Shown piece by piece: positions 35,101 through 46,003 of a stretch of DNA of 64,000 nt. The stretch lies in assembly GCA_020081605.1 (NCBI GenBank), contig JAHREC010000013.1, positions 5,766,001 through 5,830,000 on the forward strand, read 5' to 3'. The notes beneath the pieces are model-generated. The model made no database searches. It was given only the letters and a program-made list of their open reading frames with translations, and was not told where the DNA came from. Each line of letters starts with the position of its first letter. The stretch's first letter is position 1. A program made the position numbers and the translations under genes. The DNA comes from Albifimbria verrucaria (lineage: Eukaryota; Ascomycota; Sordariomycetes; Hypocreales; Stachybotryaceae).

Positions 35101-36820
35101 ACTGTAGGCTATGAATGAATCGCGGGCTCCATAAGCCTAGAGGCAAGATGGGGGCCACAAAAAAATCAATGCCGTTACCAAGACAACGAGGGATAAACTT
35201 GCCTGACCGAATCCTCTTCCGACCTGCCTCTTCCCTGTCAGTTTAGAGGCGCAACTCCTGACTAAGGATCAGGAACTTGGTTTTGCGGGACCTGCACAGA
35301 CAAGGGTCTGAGAGCAGGAGGTCCCGTGTTATTTTCCTGTTTACCAACTGCCTGACGGACTCTGCATTGCTCACGCTCGTTTTAGTCTTTTGGGCTATTA
35401 CCTTATTGCAAATTCCGTTTCTCCCGTGCTCAGCAAGCTAAACTAAACGGACGAAACAATGGACGGCCGAGCGTTATTCTGGTGAAATGGTGAAACGCTC
35501 TGTCAACTTTATAGTCTGGTGGGAATCATGAGCGTGTGCAGAGGTTTATCCGGTGGATCAAAGACGATGAAACACAGGAGTCAGACGTTTTAGCTTCGAA
35601 AACCCTCTTAAGATGGCTGCGTTGGACGGCTGTTAGCTCAGGGTCTACCGCATTCGCTCGGCACAAAGAGTCAGTGACATTCGAATTGTGGCAACAGCCC
35701 GTAGACTTGACCGTCTAGAGATATCACTGAGGTCAGACGTGGTGCTCGTGCGTCAGTCGCAAAACCCTTACCCGGCCATTTGGAGGATCGACACCACGCG
35801 CTCCCACGGACGGGAGAATGAGCGTCGCCGGGGTGAGCATCCACTTCACCTTCTCTTCCATTTGGCGTCAGAAGGTCCTTCTGAGGTTCCTGATTCAGTC
35901 GGCCCTGCCGATGTCATATGTTTCTGGTCCTGACATGGTTGTTGTTATTAAATATGGTGGTGGCTTACTGCGATCTTCAGTCGCTCGGACCCTGTGTAGA
36001 CGGTATGACAACTGTTGGTGAGCATGTCTGTGTCTGTGGCGACAGTTGTTCTGGTGACCTGTAGCACTCAGCACTTGCAATTATCATACGATTAATAACT
36101 ATATGAGTTTGATTGTAGTGTTCGATGAGGCACGTTACCTGTTGCCAGAACGGTAGTGCATTGAAAATCATTGAGTTGGTTGGCTATAGGGTAGGTAGGT
36201 GGGCGTACATGAGAGTAGGCATCTGATCTTCTACAGTAGGGTAACATTTTTCCTAGTAGTTATCTCGAGTCTACTAAGTTACCAGACCATGATCATTGCG
36301 GGGTTTGTATTTAGTTATGCGTATGTGAGGAAATCCTTCCCAGGTTTCCACCGTTGGTACTGTATTCGTCATAGCCATACGAACAGCACCTCTGAAGTGA
36401 TTTAACCTGTGATCGATCGAAAGAGATGGAAACATGGAAACGAAGCCGTCAACACCAACTGCAGCACCACAGACTCGACCAAGTTCGAGACACCCGAACC
36501 TTGTTAACAGCATGGTTGATATCGAATAAAATCATGAGAATACAAGACCAATATGGCTTATAATAACCCAAGATAACGCAAGAGGGTGTTAAACAGATGC
36601 GCACATGATCACACACGCCACGAAATGATGGTATCAAATATTATTCCAACGAGAAGATGGGCTGCGATGGCCCTATTGCACACCATGCCCGCCTAATGAT
36701 ACATGCCAACCGGGAGCAAAGAAACCCCTTCCCTTACAGTACAGGCACGGGTTACCGACGCCGTCCGCCGTGCATGCCCAACCAACGCCATTTCTATGCA
36801 AGCCAATAGTAGTAGTATCC

Positions 36821-39425
36821 CTAGACCGCCCGTCCCCGCCAACATAGGTAAGTATCAAAGATTTTCCATCCAAGTCCTTCGGAACGCCTCTTAGTGACCC
36901 CGGCACCGGGATCAGGGAATGCAAACCCAGCAGGGAAGTTGGGCATGCCATTCGGCAGCGTGCCGATGCCGAAGGGGAAGCCCGACATCATGGGTGGTTG
37001 GCCCATCACAGGCTCTTCCTTCTCCTGACGCTGGTTACCGCCACTGGAACCGTCGCGGCTGCGTCGCCAGCGTGTCAAATCCTCATCGCGACCTCGGGTC
37101 GACTTGGGCCCGTTGCTGCCGCCCTTATCTGTCTGCATTCGCCTACTTATGGCCTTGGAGGAGACACCGGCACCAATCTCGATATCCGGCTCCTCAACGC
37201 AGAGACCTGTCTCAATAGGACGTCCTCCACTGCCGCCGTACGGGGCAGTGAGCATCCACTTACGATCGGCCTCGGTAAGCTTCTGAATGGGTATAACGCT
37301 GATGCCGGTGCTGTAGTCGCTGCAATCTCTGGGACCAAATCCGACGCCCCAACGTGTTCTCAAGGGCACTTCAAGGCTACGAGTATCCTCCGTCCCTTCC
37401 TTAGCGTTGACAGCGTCTTGACGGCTGATCATCTTGACAAACGCGTGACGCTTGTCCTTATTAACGATGCATGTCTGAACGGTTCCAAACCGGCTGAAAA
37501 TATTACGCAATTCGGCTTCAGAGCAACTAGGGCAGGTGTTAGTACTCACGGCCAGCGAGAAGACAGATGTGTATAGTACTTACGTTACGCCGCCTACAAA
37601 CAGTGTTCGACTAAGAACCTTGATGTGGCCATTGGGCAGGCTTCTGTCATACTCAACCCATTTCTCCATTTGGGGCAAATCCTGAGACGGGCTGGCACTT
37701 CTTCCATGGCGACCTTGAGGACTACGTTGACGATAATCATTGCCTCGTCGACCATCGCGGTCTCTGTCATCATGGTGACCGCGAGGAGGGGTGCCACGTG
37801 CAAAATCCTGTCTATCACGTCCACCACGAGGTGAGCCGCGTGCTCCCCATCCCCGGTCGGGCGAGCGGGACCTTGAACGTCCACGGTATCGAGGAGGGAT
37901 TTAATTCCGTCCTGGTAGCCGCGATCACGTACATCACCTGGCAATGGAACTGGCGCGCCCCAAGGCTGTTGGCCCTGGGCATACGGAGTTGGTGCCGCTG
38001 CAGGTGGTGGCTGGGCAGTGGGAAGGCCGTTACTGCCTCCAGTCATACTTTGGATCAAGGCCGGGATCTTGTCAAAAGGAACTCCCTGATCGGCAAGTGT
38101 CTTAATTAACAGGATCTGCTGTTGCGTGGTCGAGTCAAAAGCAGGACCTCCGGCTGCGGGAGGAGCTCCGGCATAAGGGTTACTCGCGTTGCTAGGGATG
38201 GCACCAGGTGCAGGCGGAGCATTCTGTCCAAGCATTTGGGGAAGAGAGAAGGGCAGTGAAGGCATGTTTACAGGCTGCGGCGGCGGGGATACGATGCCTG
38301 GGCCTGCGGCGGCGTGTAAGAAGACACGGCAGGTTGAGGCAGCGCTGCAGCGGGCATCATATATGATGCCGCGGGAGCAGGAAGGTTAGTGTTGCTTGGA
38401 GCAGCGGTAGTATTCTGGCGGGCAATGTTTGCCAAGGCTTCAAGGATGGAGGAGCCGTTCGTGGGGCCGGCGCTGCCGGGGCCGGAGCTGCAGCATGGTT
38501 CTGCAATGAAGCAAGAAGATTGGCGGGCGGGCTACCTGGGGGCGTCGTTGAGTTGTCTATAAGGTTGACCAAAGTCAGAAAGTGTTTGCCAAAAAGCAGC
38601 TAGAGTTGTGGGATGTGCTCGCAGTGCTTCTCGGGACGTTGAGGGAACATACTCAAAGGTTCAGCTGTTGGTCGTGGTGCATTGAGCTTCTCCTTGAAAG
38701 ACTCAAGCATGGACGCGGGGAATGTCTGGCCCTTTTCCCAGATGTCAAGCAGTTTCTTAATCTTTTCCTACAGGACGAGACAACATGTGAGTTACCATTC
38801 CTAATATGTCAATGTGTGGGAAGATGGTTGGTGATTGAGTGATTGAGTGAGTGAGTGAGTGTGTGTGAGTGAGTGAGTGATTCTAGATACCAGAACAAAG
38901 TTACAGTCTACAATGTTCCGGAGATCTCGCAACACCTACGATCATGCGTTTGTATGCGTACCTTTTGTTCTTCTGGAGCGGTCTGCAGTATGTCATTCAT
39001 CAATACGGGCATGAGTTCCGTTACTCTGTGGACACCAGCAGCATACGTGCCATCTTGGGCGGAGCTGTTAATTGTTTGGCCTTGAGCCTTGGCCTGCTCG
39101 AGCCACTTGCGGGTTACAGAGTCTACGACGTATAGGACGCCCAGCTTGTGTGTTCCAGGTGCCTTCTTGAAGTGGGTGTAGATTTTCTGGATGAGAACGG
39201 ATTCGGACTAAAGAAGACGTGATCGGTCAGCATATGGGAAGAGGTGGTCACGACACGGATCATCTGGGCCCGTTCGCGAGGCTGATAATGATGCAGGAAC
39301 CTTACCTGTATGTTGGCGACACAGAGCGCGGTCAAACTAGTGATTCGGGAGCCAGATACACCGGGCGGCTTCAGGTTGAGCATGGCCTGCAAGCCAGCCT
39401 CGAGATCTGCTACGGCGGACGCCAT
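36821..39425 (-). CDS. Nrd1/Seb1-type RNA-binding protein: CID plus RRM
   Basis: It binds the RNA polymerase II C-terminal domain and nascent RNA to control termination and 3'-end processing. Exon 1 (39425-39306) and exon 2 (39207-38962) encode the CTD-interacting domain, with KLGVLYVVDSVTRKWLEQAK and HRVTELMPVLMNDILQTAPE. Exon 3 (38767-38653) gives KIKKLLDIWEKGQTFPASML. The large exon 4 (38556-37584) is Pro/Gln/Ala-rich, then carries an RS/RG segment (RSRSRSPDRGWG) and RNP2 LFVGGV. The last exon (from 37526) has RNP1 KRHAFVKM and the Nrd1-family extension RWGVGFGPRDCSDYSTGISV. It ends in Gly/Met/Pro-rich sequence with a stop at 36821. One base is missing in each of three G runs (38463-38466, 38285-38288, 37896-37898). 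The very C-terminus (after AFPDPGAGV) looks atypical and may be off-frame. Family assignment is firm; Seb1 versus Nrd1 behaviour is inferred. Confidence 0.88.
38831..38880 (+). repeat. GAGT/GATT tetranucleotide repeat inside an intron
   Basis: About twelve tetramer units of GAGT with GATT and GTGT variants, within intron 2 (38768-38961) of the CID/RRM gene. Seen directly. Confidence 0.85.
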
Positions 39426-41121
39426 GGTACCAGGAAGGACGCGATACGTTATGCCACGCGATATGATGCGACAATGTCCGGTAACACAGGCTTGTGGGCA
39501 ATACGCAGAATAAAGCAGCGACGCGATGAAGACTCGCTCAGAGGTGAGACCTCGTCAGTTGACGATCACTTAATACTGCCTCCACTTTGCCAGAAAGAGA
39601 GGATTTTCCGCGGCTTTTACAGAGGCGCGATATATGGTACAGAATGAGGATGCGTCTCGAGCACGAAAGGGCAAGACTCAGTAGTACGTGATAGGTATCC
39701 TGGCCGCCTTACGCAAGGGAGAAAATCCTGTAGAGATCTACTGCGAGATGAAGAAACCGCGCGATCGCGTCACAAGGGCTGTCGGGTGCTGGTGTGAGGG
39801 CCAGCAACGCCGCCTAGAGTTTGTCGAGTGAATCTAGAGAAAGGTCCGGTGAAGAAAACGGCGATGGAAGTTGTATCCTCGATGGCAATAGAAAGGGTTG
39901 CCGCCTTTGAGGATGACGCTCGTGATCCAGATAGGAATGGGGATGGATGCAGGAGGAAAAGGCGTAGTAGGGAGGGGAGATGGGAGAGGCAAGATTTAGG
40001 CATGGGGTGGGCCTGACACAAGAAAAAAAGTTGGCAAAGACGTAAGGGGTATAGCGCCTCCAGATGCCTCGGCCAGGCAGGCAGGCAGGCACCCGTGTGG
40101 CAATACAACCATGGTTTAGCCGACCAGTAGCAGGGAGAGCTTGGGAGGTAGCTTAGCTTAGGTTGGTCGATGGGTGCCTTAGGTAATGTCGCTGTAATCA
40201 GCAGTAAGCTCTCAGATTAGGAGAGCTGTTTTTTTAATCTTTTATTGGGGGTTTGTCACTTGAGACCATCATGCTGTCCCCGGTCATTGGGTGCTTATTT
40301 CCGGACTTTGACGGGGGTTGAGATGCGAGCATGGCAGCTTCTTGCATTACATTTCACCTTTCCCAGGTGGAGTACTTTGTAAGTACATGCCTCTGCCGTT
40401 GAAACAAGCTCGGGGTTTGTCTACCGTAGGATTCTTTACCTACAAAACGAAGCAATGTGACCGCCATGAGGCATTGGGAATCACCCAGCCGTCTTACACT
40501 TACGGTAGTCTTACCTTGTAGCCTTCCGAGCAACCAGGCCTTCTCCGAAAAACAGCGCCATCATCGTGATGATCTGGATGGGGGAAGCCTTACTGATGGC
40601 GTGCTGAAACACTATGAGTGATGACGCAGGATACTGTATTCGTATTTGCTTCGGGCTTGCACCGCATTGGCCAAGATAAGCAAACCTCGGGGATGCTTTG
40701 CGCAACGAAGAGAATCCCAGGGATACCGTAGTACTGTACACAGGTCGAGGGTGTGTGAGCTGGCATGAAATGTTGGTGAGACGGACCATTGTTGAGAAGA
40801 GCCGTTCATGGGCACGGGAGAGAGAGAAAAAAATAGGCCCCCAGCGCAGGTACCAGGCCTGTACCCAGTAAAGGGGTTACCTCAGCGCGCATAGCAGGGC
40901 ATCTAGTACGCATCAGTGATGTAACTTCCGCTCCGCGCCCACTGTAACGGGGCTGGCCGGCTAACCTCGCTCCATGCGCCTCCGGTTGCCCGTTCACCTT
41001 ACTGTTTCCGTACAGGTTATTTTTTTGCTCTGCGATCCTGCGTCTTTTTACCTTCCATTTCCCCATCCATTCCGAACATCCTCCTTTATTCTTCACCCTC
41101 CCTCATAATATAGCCGCAGCA
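39426..41121. other. 1.7 kb divergent promoter region (CID/RRM gene and citrate synthase)
   Basis: The flanking genes diverge from this spacer. No coding potential is supported. CTTAG/CCTTAGGT-type motifs occur at 40150-40180. The last 150 bases are C/T-rich leader of citrate synthase. Confidence 0.55.
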
Positions 41122-42794
41122 ATGGCTTCCGTCACCCGTCTTAGCAACTCTGCCCTCAGGGCCTCTCTCAGGGCTCCTGCCTTCAATGGCCGCTTCAACG
41201 CCGTGCGTTGCTACTCCGCCAAGACCCAGGTACGACAAGCTCTGCTCTCCTTCGCCCTCTTGCTCTCGCCAATCTTTCAAGAGCTTCTTCCACTGACCTC
41301 CACCGCTCTAGACCTTGAAGGAGCGCTTCGCCGAGATCCTGCCCGAGAAGATTGAGCAGATCAAGGCTCTGCGAAAGTCCGTAACCGTCCCTGAACTCTT
41401 CGCGCCGAATGCAATAAGCTAACGTGGACTCAAGGGAGCATGGCTCCAAGGTCATTGACAAGGTCACTCTCGACCAGGTCTACGGTGGTGCCCGTGGCAT
41501 CAAGTGCCTCGTCTGGGAGGGTTCCGTCCTCGACTCCGAGGAGGGTATCCGTTTCCGTGGCAAGACCATCCCCGAGTGCCAGGAGCTTCTCCCAAGGCCC
41601 CGGTGGCAAGGAGCCCTTCCTGAGGGTGAGTCTCTAATAATGCATCTGTCCCACGATGAACCCAGCTCTAAGAAAACACAGGTCTCTTCTGGCTTCTCCT
41701 GACCGGCGAAGTCCCCACCGAGCAGCAGGTTCGCGATCTCTCCGCCGAGTGGGCTGCCCGCTCCGACCTCCCCAAGTTCGTTGAGGAGCTCATCGACCAC
41801 TGCCCTACCGACCTCCACCCCATGGCCCAGTTCTCTCTGGCCGTCACCGCCCTTGAGCACACCTCTACCTTCGCTAAGGCCTACGCCAAGGGTATCAACA
41901 AGAAGGACTACTGGGGCTACACCTTCGAGGACTCCATGGATCTGATTGCCAAGCTGCCCAACATTGCCTCTCGCATCTACCAGAACGTCTTCAAGGGCGG
42001 CAAGGTCGCTCCTATCCAGAAGGACAAGGACTACTCCTTCAACTTCGCCAACCAGCTCGGCTTCGGCGACAACGCCGACTTCGTTGAGCTGATGCGTCTC
42101 TACCTGACCATCCACACCGACCACGAGGGTGGTAACGTCAGCGCCCACACCACTCACCTTGTTGGCAGCGCCCTCAGCTCCCCTTCCTGTCCCTCGCCGC
42201 TGGTCTCAACGGTCTTGCCGGTCCCCTGCACGGTCTGGCTAACCAGGAGGTGCTCAACTGGCTCACCGAGATGAAGAAGTCCATTGGCGACGACCTCAGC
42301 GACAAGGCCATCACCGACTACCTGTGGTCCACCCTCAACGCCGGCCGCGTCGTCCCCGGCTACGGCCACGCCGTCCTGCGCAAGACTGACCCCGTTACAT
42401 GGCTCAGCGCAAGTTCGCTCAGGGTACGTACCGGCCCCGAATGGCGCCTTCAGGACCGGAAGGCTTTTTAGGATGATTACTGACACACGCTGCAGAGAAG
42501 ATGCCCGAGGACCCCATGTTCAAGCTCGTCAGCCAGGTTTACAAGATCGCCCCTGGCGTCCTGACTGAGCACGGCAAGACCAAGAACCCCTACCCCAACG
42601 TCGACGCCCACTCCGGTGTTCTCCTGCAGTACTACGGTCTTACTGAGGCCAACTACTACACCGTCCTGTTCGGTGTTTCCCGCGCCATTGGTGTCCTTCC
42701 CCAGCTGATCCTGGACCGCGCCTTCGGTGCCCCCATTGAGCGCCCCAAGTCCTTCTCCACCGAGAAGTGGATCGAGCTCGTCAAGAAGCTGTAA
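41122..42794 (+). CDS. CIT1: Mitochondrial citrate synthase
   Basis: It condenses acetyl-CoA and oxaloacetate into citrate, the first TCA step. The N-terminus is a mitochondrial presequence ([18 protein letters not shown]). Core family motifs are [51 protein letters not shown] (catalytic His), [15 protein letters not shown] (second active His), and [16 protein letters not shown] (catalytic Asp). Introns are 41230-41311, 41377-41434 (GTCCGT donor), 41626-41681 and 42424-42495. Five single-base omissions are inferred. Three fall within 26 bases (C run 41591-41593, G pair 41602-41603, C run 41614-41616) and cancel, giving a scrambled but open stretch. Two more are at 42180-42183 and 42390-42393. 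Length and sequence otherwise fit fungal mitochondrial CS (about 470 residues). The Yhm2-type citrate carrier lies 2 kb downstream on the same strand. Confidence 0.96.
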
Positions 42795-43529
42795 ATGGAT
42801 GCAAGAATCTACGAGGTGAGGGAGAGGAAAGAAGTGGGAGAAGAGACTGAATTGGTGGGACGGTTCTGAATGCCAGCCAAGGCGGCAGAGCTCTTCACAC
42901 GGCCAATAATTGTATAATTAAAAAGCGCGTGGAGTAGGGAGAAGGGAATTGGTTATGGGAGAGAGCTGTCCGTGGACGCAAGCACTCGCTGTACGCTGAA
43001 CTGCCGATGTACTCTTATCTGCACTTGGCGTGGTTTACATGAAGTTGATTGATATCAATATACCTTTTGAAATGACGGGCCGGGGTTTTATGAGCTTCCA
43101 TGTGAAGGTGACGTGCATCGGTGTCCGAGGTTGGAGAGGTGAGGTAGCTCGGACTCCGAGGCGTTGTGGACCCGGCGGAGAGGTGCGATTGCTGTATAAC
43201 TGTACCTCGGGCCAAGTCGCGGCTATTTCGTGATGGTCCTCAAAAGACACGGTGATTTACGGGAGCGATGCGGGAGCGGGTGAGCGAAGGTGCGGTGATG
43301 GGTCCGGGTCGCTACATGTCGTCGCCCATGGGATGGATGGGATGGACCCAGAGCTCCGGACCGGAGTGCGAAATGTCGAAAGGCAAAGGGAAGGGGGATG
43401 CATGCATGCATGTACAGCATGTACCTGGAATTCAGGTACGGCACGGTACAGTACAAGGCACTGACACTGACCGTTTTGCCTTAAGGCTTTCCAGTGGCAG
43501 AGCAAGGCAGGCCAGTCAGCAGCGATGGT

Positions 43530-43552
43530 ACCTCACCTCACCTCACCTCACC
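43530..43552 (+). repeat. (ACCTC)n microsatellite
   Basis: About four and a half copies of the pentamer. Seen directly. Confidence 0.85.
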
Positions 43553-43884
43553 AGGCTGGCATTTTTTAGCGACCATCTGGGGTGGCCTAAAGGTAGGGAG
43601 CCACTAAAACCCAAAGCCCAGGCGTGCTGCAGCCAGTCAGAGAGCCTAATTGACCCCACCGAACGTCTCAACCCTCAACAACCCGCGGGAAGGCTGTTGA
43701 GGTACCGTACCATAAGGGTAAGATTAGCAGGTTGAATCAGGGGAGAGGAAGTGGTGAGGATAAGAGAGAATTCGAGTTCGCTTTTTGGTTTCGCGAGGAT
43801 TTGGTCTTAGGTAAGGGTAGAGCGCATGCATTATCACAGTAAATGTACCGAATCGGTATCCGTATCCGTACCGCCATGCTATTA

Positions 43885-43905
43885 AATCAATCAATCAATC
43901 AATCA
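43885..43905 (+). repeat. (AATC)n microsatellite
   Basis: Five copies of AATC in the spacer. Seen directly. Confidence 0.85.
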
Positions 43906-44069
43906 GCCAACCAAACCAACCCCAGGCGCTGCAGGATAAGCACCCGTAAGGACCGAGGATCGCAGTTACGGGCCCGCACCTCCGCACTCAACCTCCCCGA
44001 ACGCGGCGCTGGTGCTAGCTAATGTAGGTACTGCGGCTACAGTATTAGCTCGCTGTCCCATCCATCGTC

Positions 44070-44093
44070 CCTCTCTCTCTCTCTCTTTTTTTT
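44070..44093 (+). repeat. (CT)n followed by T run
   Basis: A dinucleotide CT tract running into eight T residues. Seen directly. Confidence 0.85.
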
Positions 44094-44342
44094 GTACATG
44101 CACGGCGCTGGGGCTCGGCGACCGGGAGGAACACGAGCAAAGCCTCGGACATTTTCGGCTAACACCAGGCAATTCATGTTCCCGCGGAGGACGAGACTGA
44201 GATAGCCAGCCAAGCAAGCAAGGCAAAGCACCAGAGATAGCTACCAATTGTCAGAAAAGAATTACAGAACAAATCATCACGTCGGGTACCTCGCGCAGGA
44301 GCTTGCGACTCGTAGCAAGCCACAAGCTTACCCCTGTCCTAG

Positions 44343-44380
44343 TGAGCTAAGGTACTAAGGTAGTACTGTACCTTAGCTCA
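44343..44380. repeat. 12-bp perfect inverted repeat with 14-base loop
   Basis: The left arm TGAGCTAAGGTA (44343-44354) is the exact reverse complement of the right arm TACCTTAGCTCA (44369-44380). The loop starts with a second copy of CTAAGGTA, so an alternative 8-bp hairpin with a 6-base loop is also possible. It lies about 470 bases upstream of the carrier ATG. Confidence 0.85.
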
Positions 44381-44853
44381 CCCTCACCACAATGAGGTAC
44401 CGCGCCCAAGGCATGTCACTGTACCAAAGCAGCAGCATGCAATGTCACGGGCCGGTACCTGCAAGCCGGGCCTGATGCCGACCAGGGACACGAGCTGTAC
44501 CTTGGCACAGCAGCTCACACACGTGCAAAGAGTAGCGATTGGGGTCCCGAGTCGACGCGGACGCTCCCCAAATCTCTAGGCCTTACCTTATCCTCGGGAA
44601 GCCTCCGTCTTCTTCCTCCCTTGACAATTCCGAAAAAGCTCCCCATCCACCCCATCTCGACGTCCTTCCTCCCTCCCAGGTTTAACCAGTCACACTCCGT
44701 CTCCGGCCGGTGCCCAAACTAAATCTGCGACTTTTCTCCTCCCTCGCAACACACTTCCTCTCCTTCACAACTCTTTCTCTCTCTACACCTTCCCGCGAAG
44801 ACGCACCCTCCTCCCTTGGTCAGGGCCCCTTTCTGTGATAACCACCAAGAGCC

Positions 44854-46003
44854 ATGGTCGCAGCCGCCTCTATCACCACGCCTGCGGGCGAGAAGCAGTT
44901 CGAGAAGAAGCCCATCAAGTTCTCCAACTTGCTGCTGGGCGCTGGTCTCAACTTGTTTGAGGTCACCACCCTGGGCCAGCCCCTCGAGGTCGTCAAGACC
45001 ACCATGGCCGCCCACCGTGGCGATGGCTTCGTCTCCGCCCTGGGTCGCATCTGGTCTCGCGGTGGCGCATTGGGCTGTAAGTGCTAAGCTTCTCTGCTCC
45101 CTTCGTCTGCATCCGCGCTTCTCCTTCCCGGGGTCAACGGCGGCGGCGGCAGCAGCAGCAGCAGCAGTTGTGATTCTTCGGATTTGCTAACCTGTTTCCC
45201 TATAGTCTACCAGGGCCTCATTCCCTGGGCCTGGATCGAGGCCTCTACCAAGGGCGCCGTCCTCCTCTTCGTCGCCTCCGAGGCCGAGTTCTACGCCCGC
45301 CGCGCCGGCGCCAACGAGTTCGTTGGTGGTATCTCCGGTGGTATCGTCGGTGGTGTTGCCCAGGCCTACGCCACCATGGGTTTCTGCACTTGCATGAAGA
45401 CCGTCGAGATCACCCAGCACAAGCTGGCCGCCTCCGGAGTCAAGCCCCCTCTACCTTCCAGACATTCATGAACATCTACCGCCAGGAAGGTATCCGTGGT
45501 ATCAACAAGGGTGTCAACGCTGTCGCCATCCGACAGATGACCAACTGGGGTAGCCGTTTCGGTTTGAGCCGTCTCGCTGAGGGCTGGATTCGCTCCGCCA
45601 CTGGCAAGAAGGATAGCGAGAAGCTGAGCGTTCCCGAGAAGATCCTGGCTAGTGCTCTCGGTGGTGGTCTCAGTGCCTGGAACCAGCCCATTGAGGTCAT
45701 CCGCGTTGAGATGCAGAGCAAGAAGGAGGATCCTAACCGACCCAAGAAGATGACTGTTGGCAACACCGCCAAGTACATCTACTCCAACGGCGGTATCAAG
45801 GGTCTCTACCGTGGTGTCACCCCCGTATCGGACTTAGCGTTTGGCAGACTGTCTGCATGGTTGCATTTGGTGACATGTAAGTTGATTTGCCCTCTGTTTA
45901 CTTGATTGTCTTGACGGAGCTATTGCTAACAACGTGCGCGACAAACAGTGCAAAGACTTGGGTCGAGAATCTGACTGGCGATTCGGTTACGGCCAAGCAT
46001 TAA
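44854..46003 (+). CDS. YHM2: Mitochondrial carrier of Yhm2 type (citrate/2-oxoglutarate exchanger)
   Basis: This inner-membrane carrier exchanges matrix citrate for cytosolic 2-oxoglutarate, feeding cytosolic acetyl-CoA and NADPH pools. The start is ATG 44854 ([14 protein letters not shown]). Yhm2-type signatures are [79 protein letters not shown] and [20 protein letters not shown]. The ending SVTAKH matches the Yhm2 pattern. Introns are 45077-45205 (with a GGC/AGC triplet tract) and 45877-45948. Two one-base omissions sit in five-C runs, 45445-45449 and 45820-45824. The second scrambles the conserved [13 protein letters not shown]. Length is about 300 residues, normal for a three-repeat carrier. 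Substrate assignment is by family. Confidence 0.95.
45138..45168 (+). repeat. GGC/AGC triplet tract in an intron
   Basis: About four CGG/GGC units run into six AGC units within intron 1 of the carrier gene. Intronic, so no residues are encoded. Confidence 0.85.

Larger units (their letters stand above)
27910..36820. other. 8.9 kb gene-poor region upstream of the H+-ATPase
   Basis: I see no supportable protein gene. Open frames are under 200 codons, on all six frames, without recognisable domains or joinable exons. The H+-ATPase promoter and A/G-rich (sense C/T-rich) leader occupy roughly 27910-28500. The rest is mixed-composition sequence with scattered TACCTACC/GGTACC-type motifs (28745-28755, 29100-29110, 32185-32198, 32478-32515), a short (ATCC)n run at 29643-29679 and a 14-bp palindrome at 31500-31513. 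It could hold distal regulatory elements or non-coding transcripts, but nothing in the sequence proves it. Confidence 0.5.
42795..44853. other. 2.1 kb spacer between citrate synthase and Yhm2-type carrier, repeat-rich
   Basis: No gene is supported. It contains several simple repeats, (ACCTC)n at 43530-43552, (AATC)n at 43885-43905 and (CT)n/T at 44070-44093. A 12-bp inverted repeat lies at 44343-44380. A C/T-rich leader from about 44600 to 44853 precedes the carrier ATG. Confidence 0.6.
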
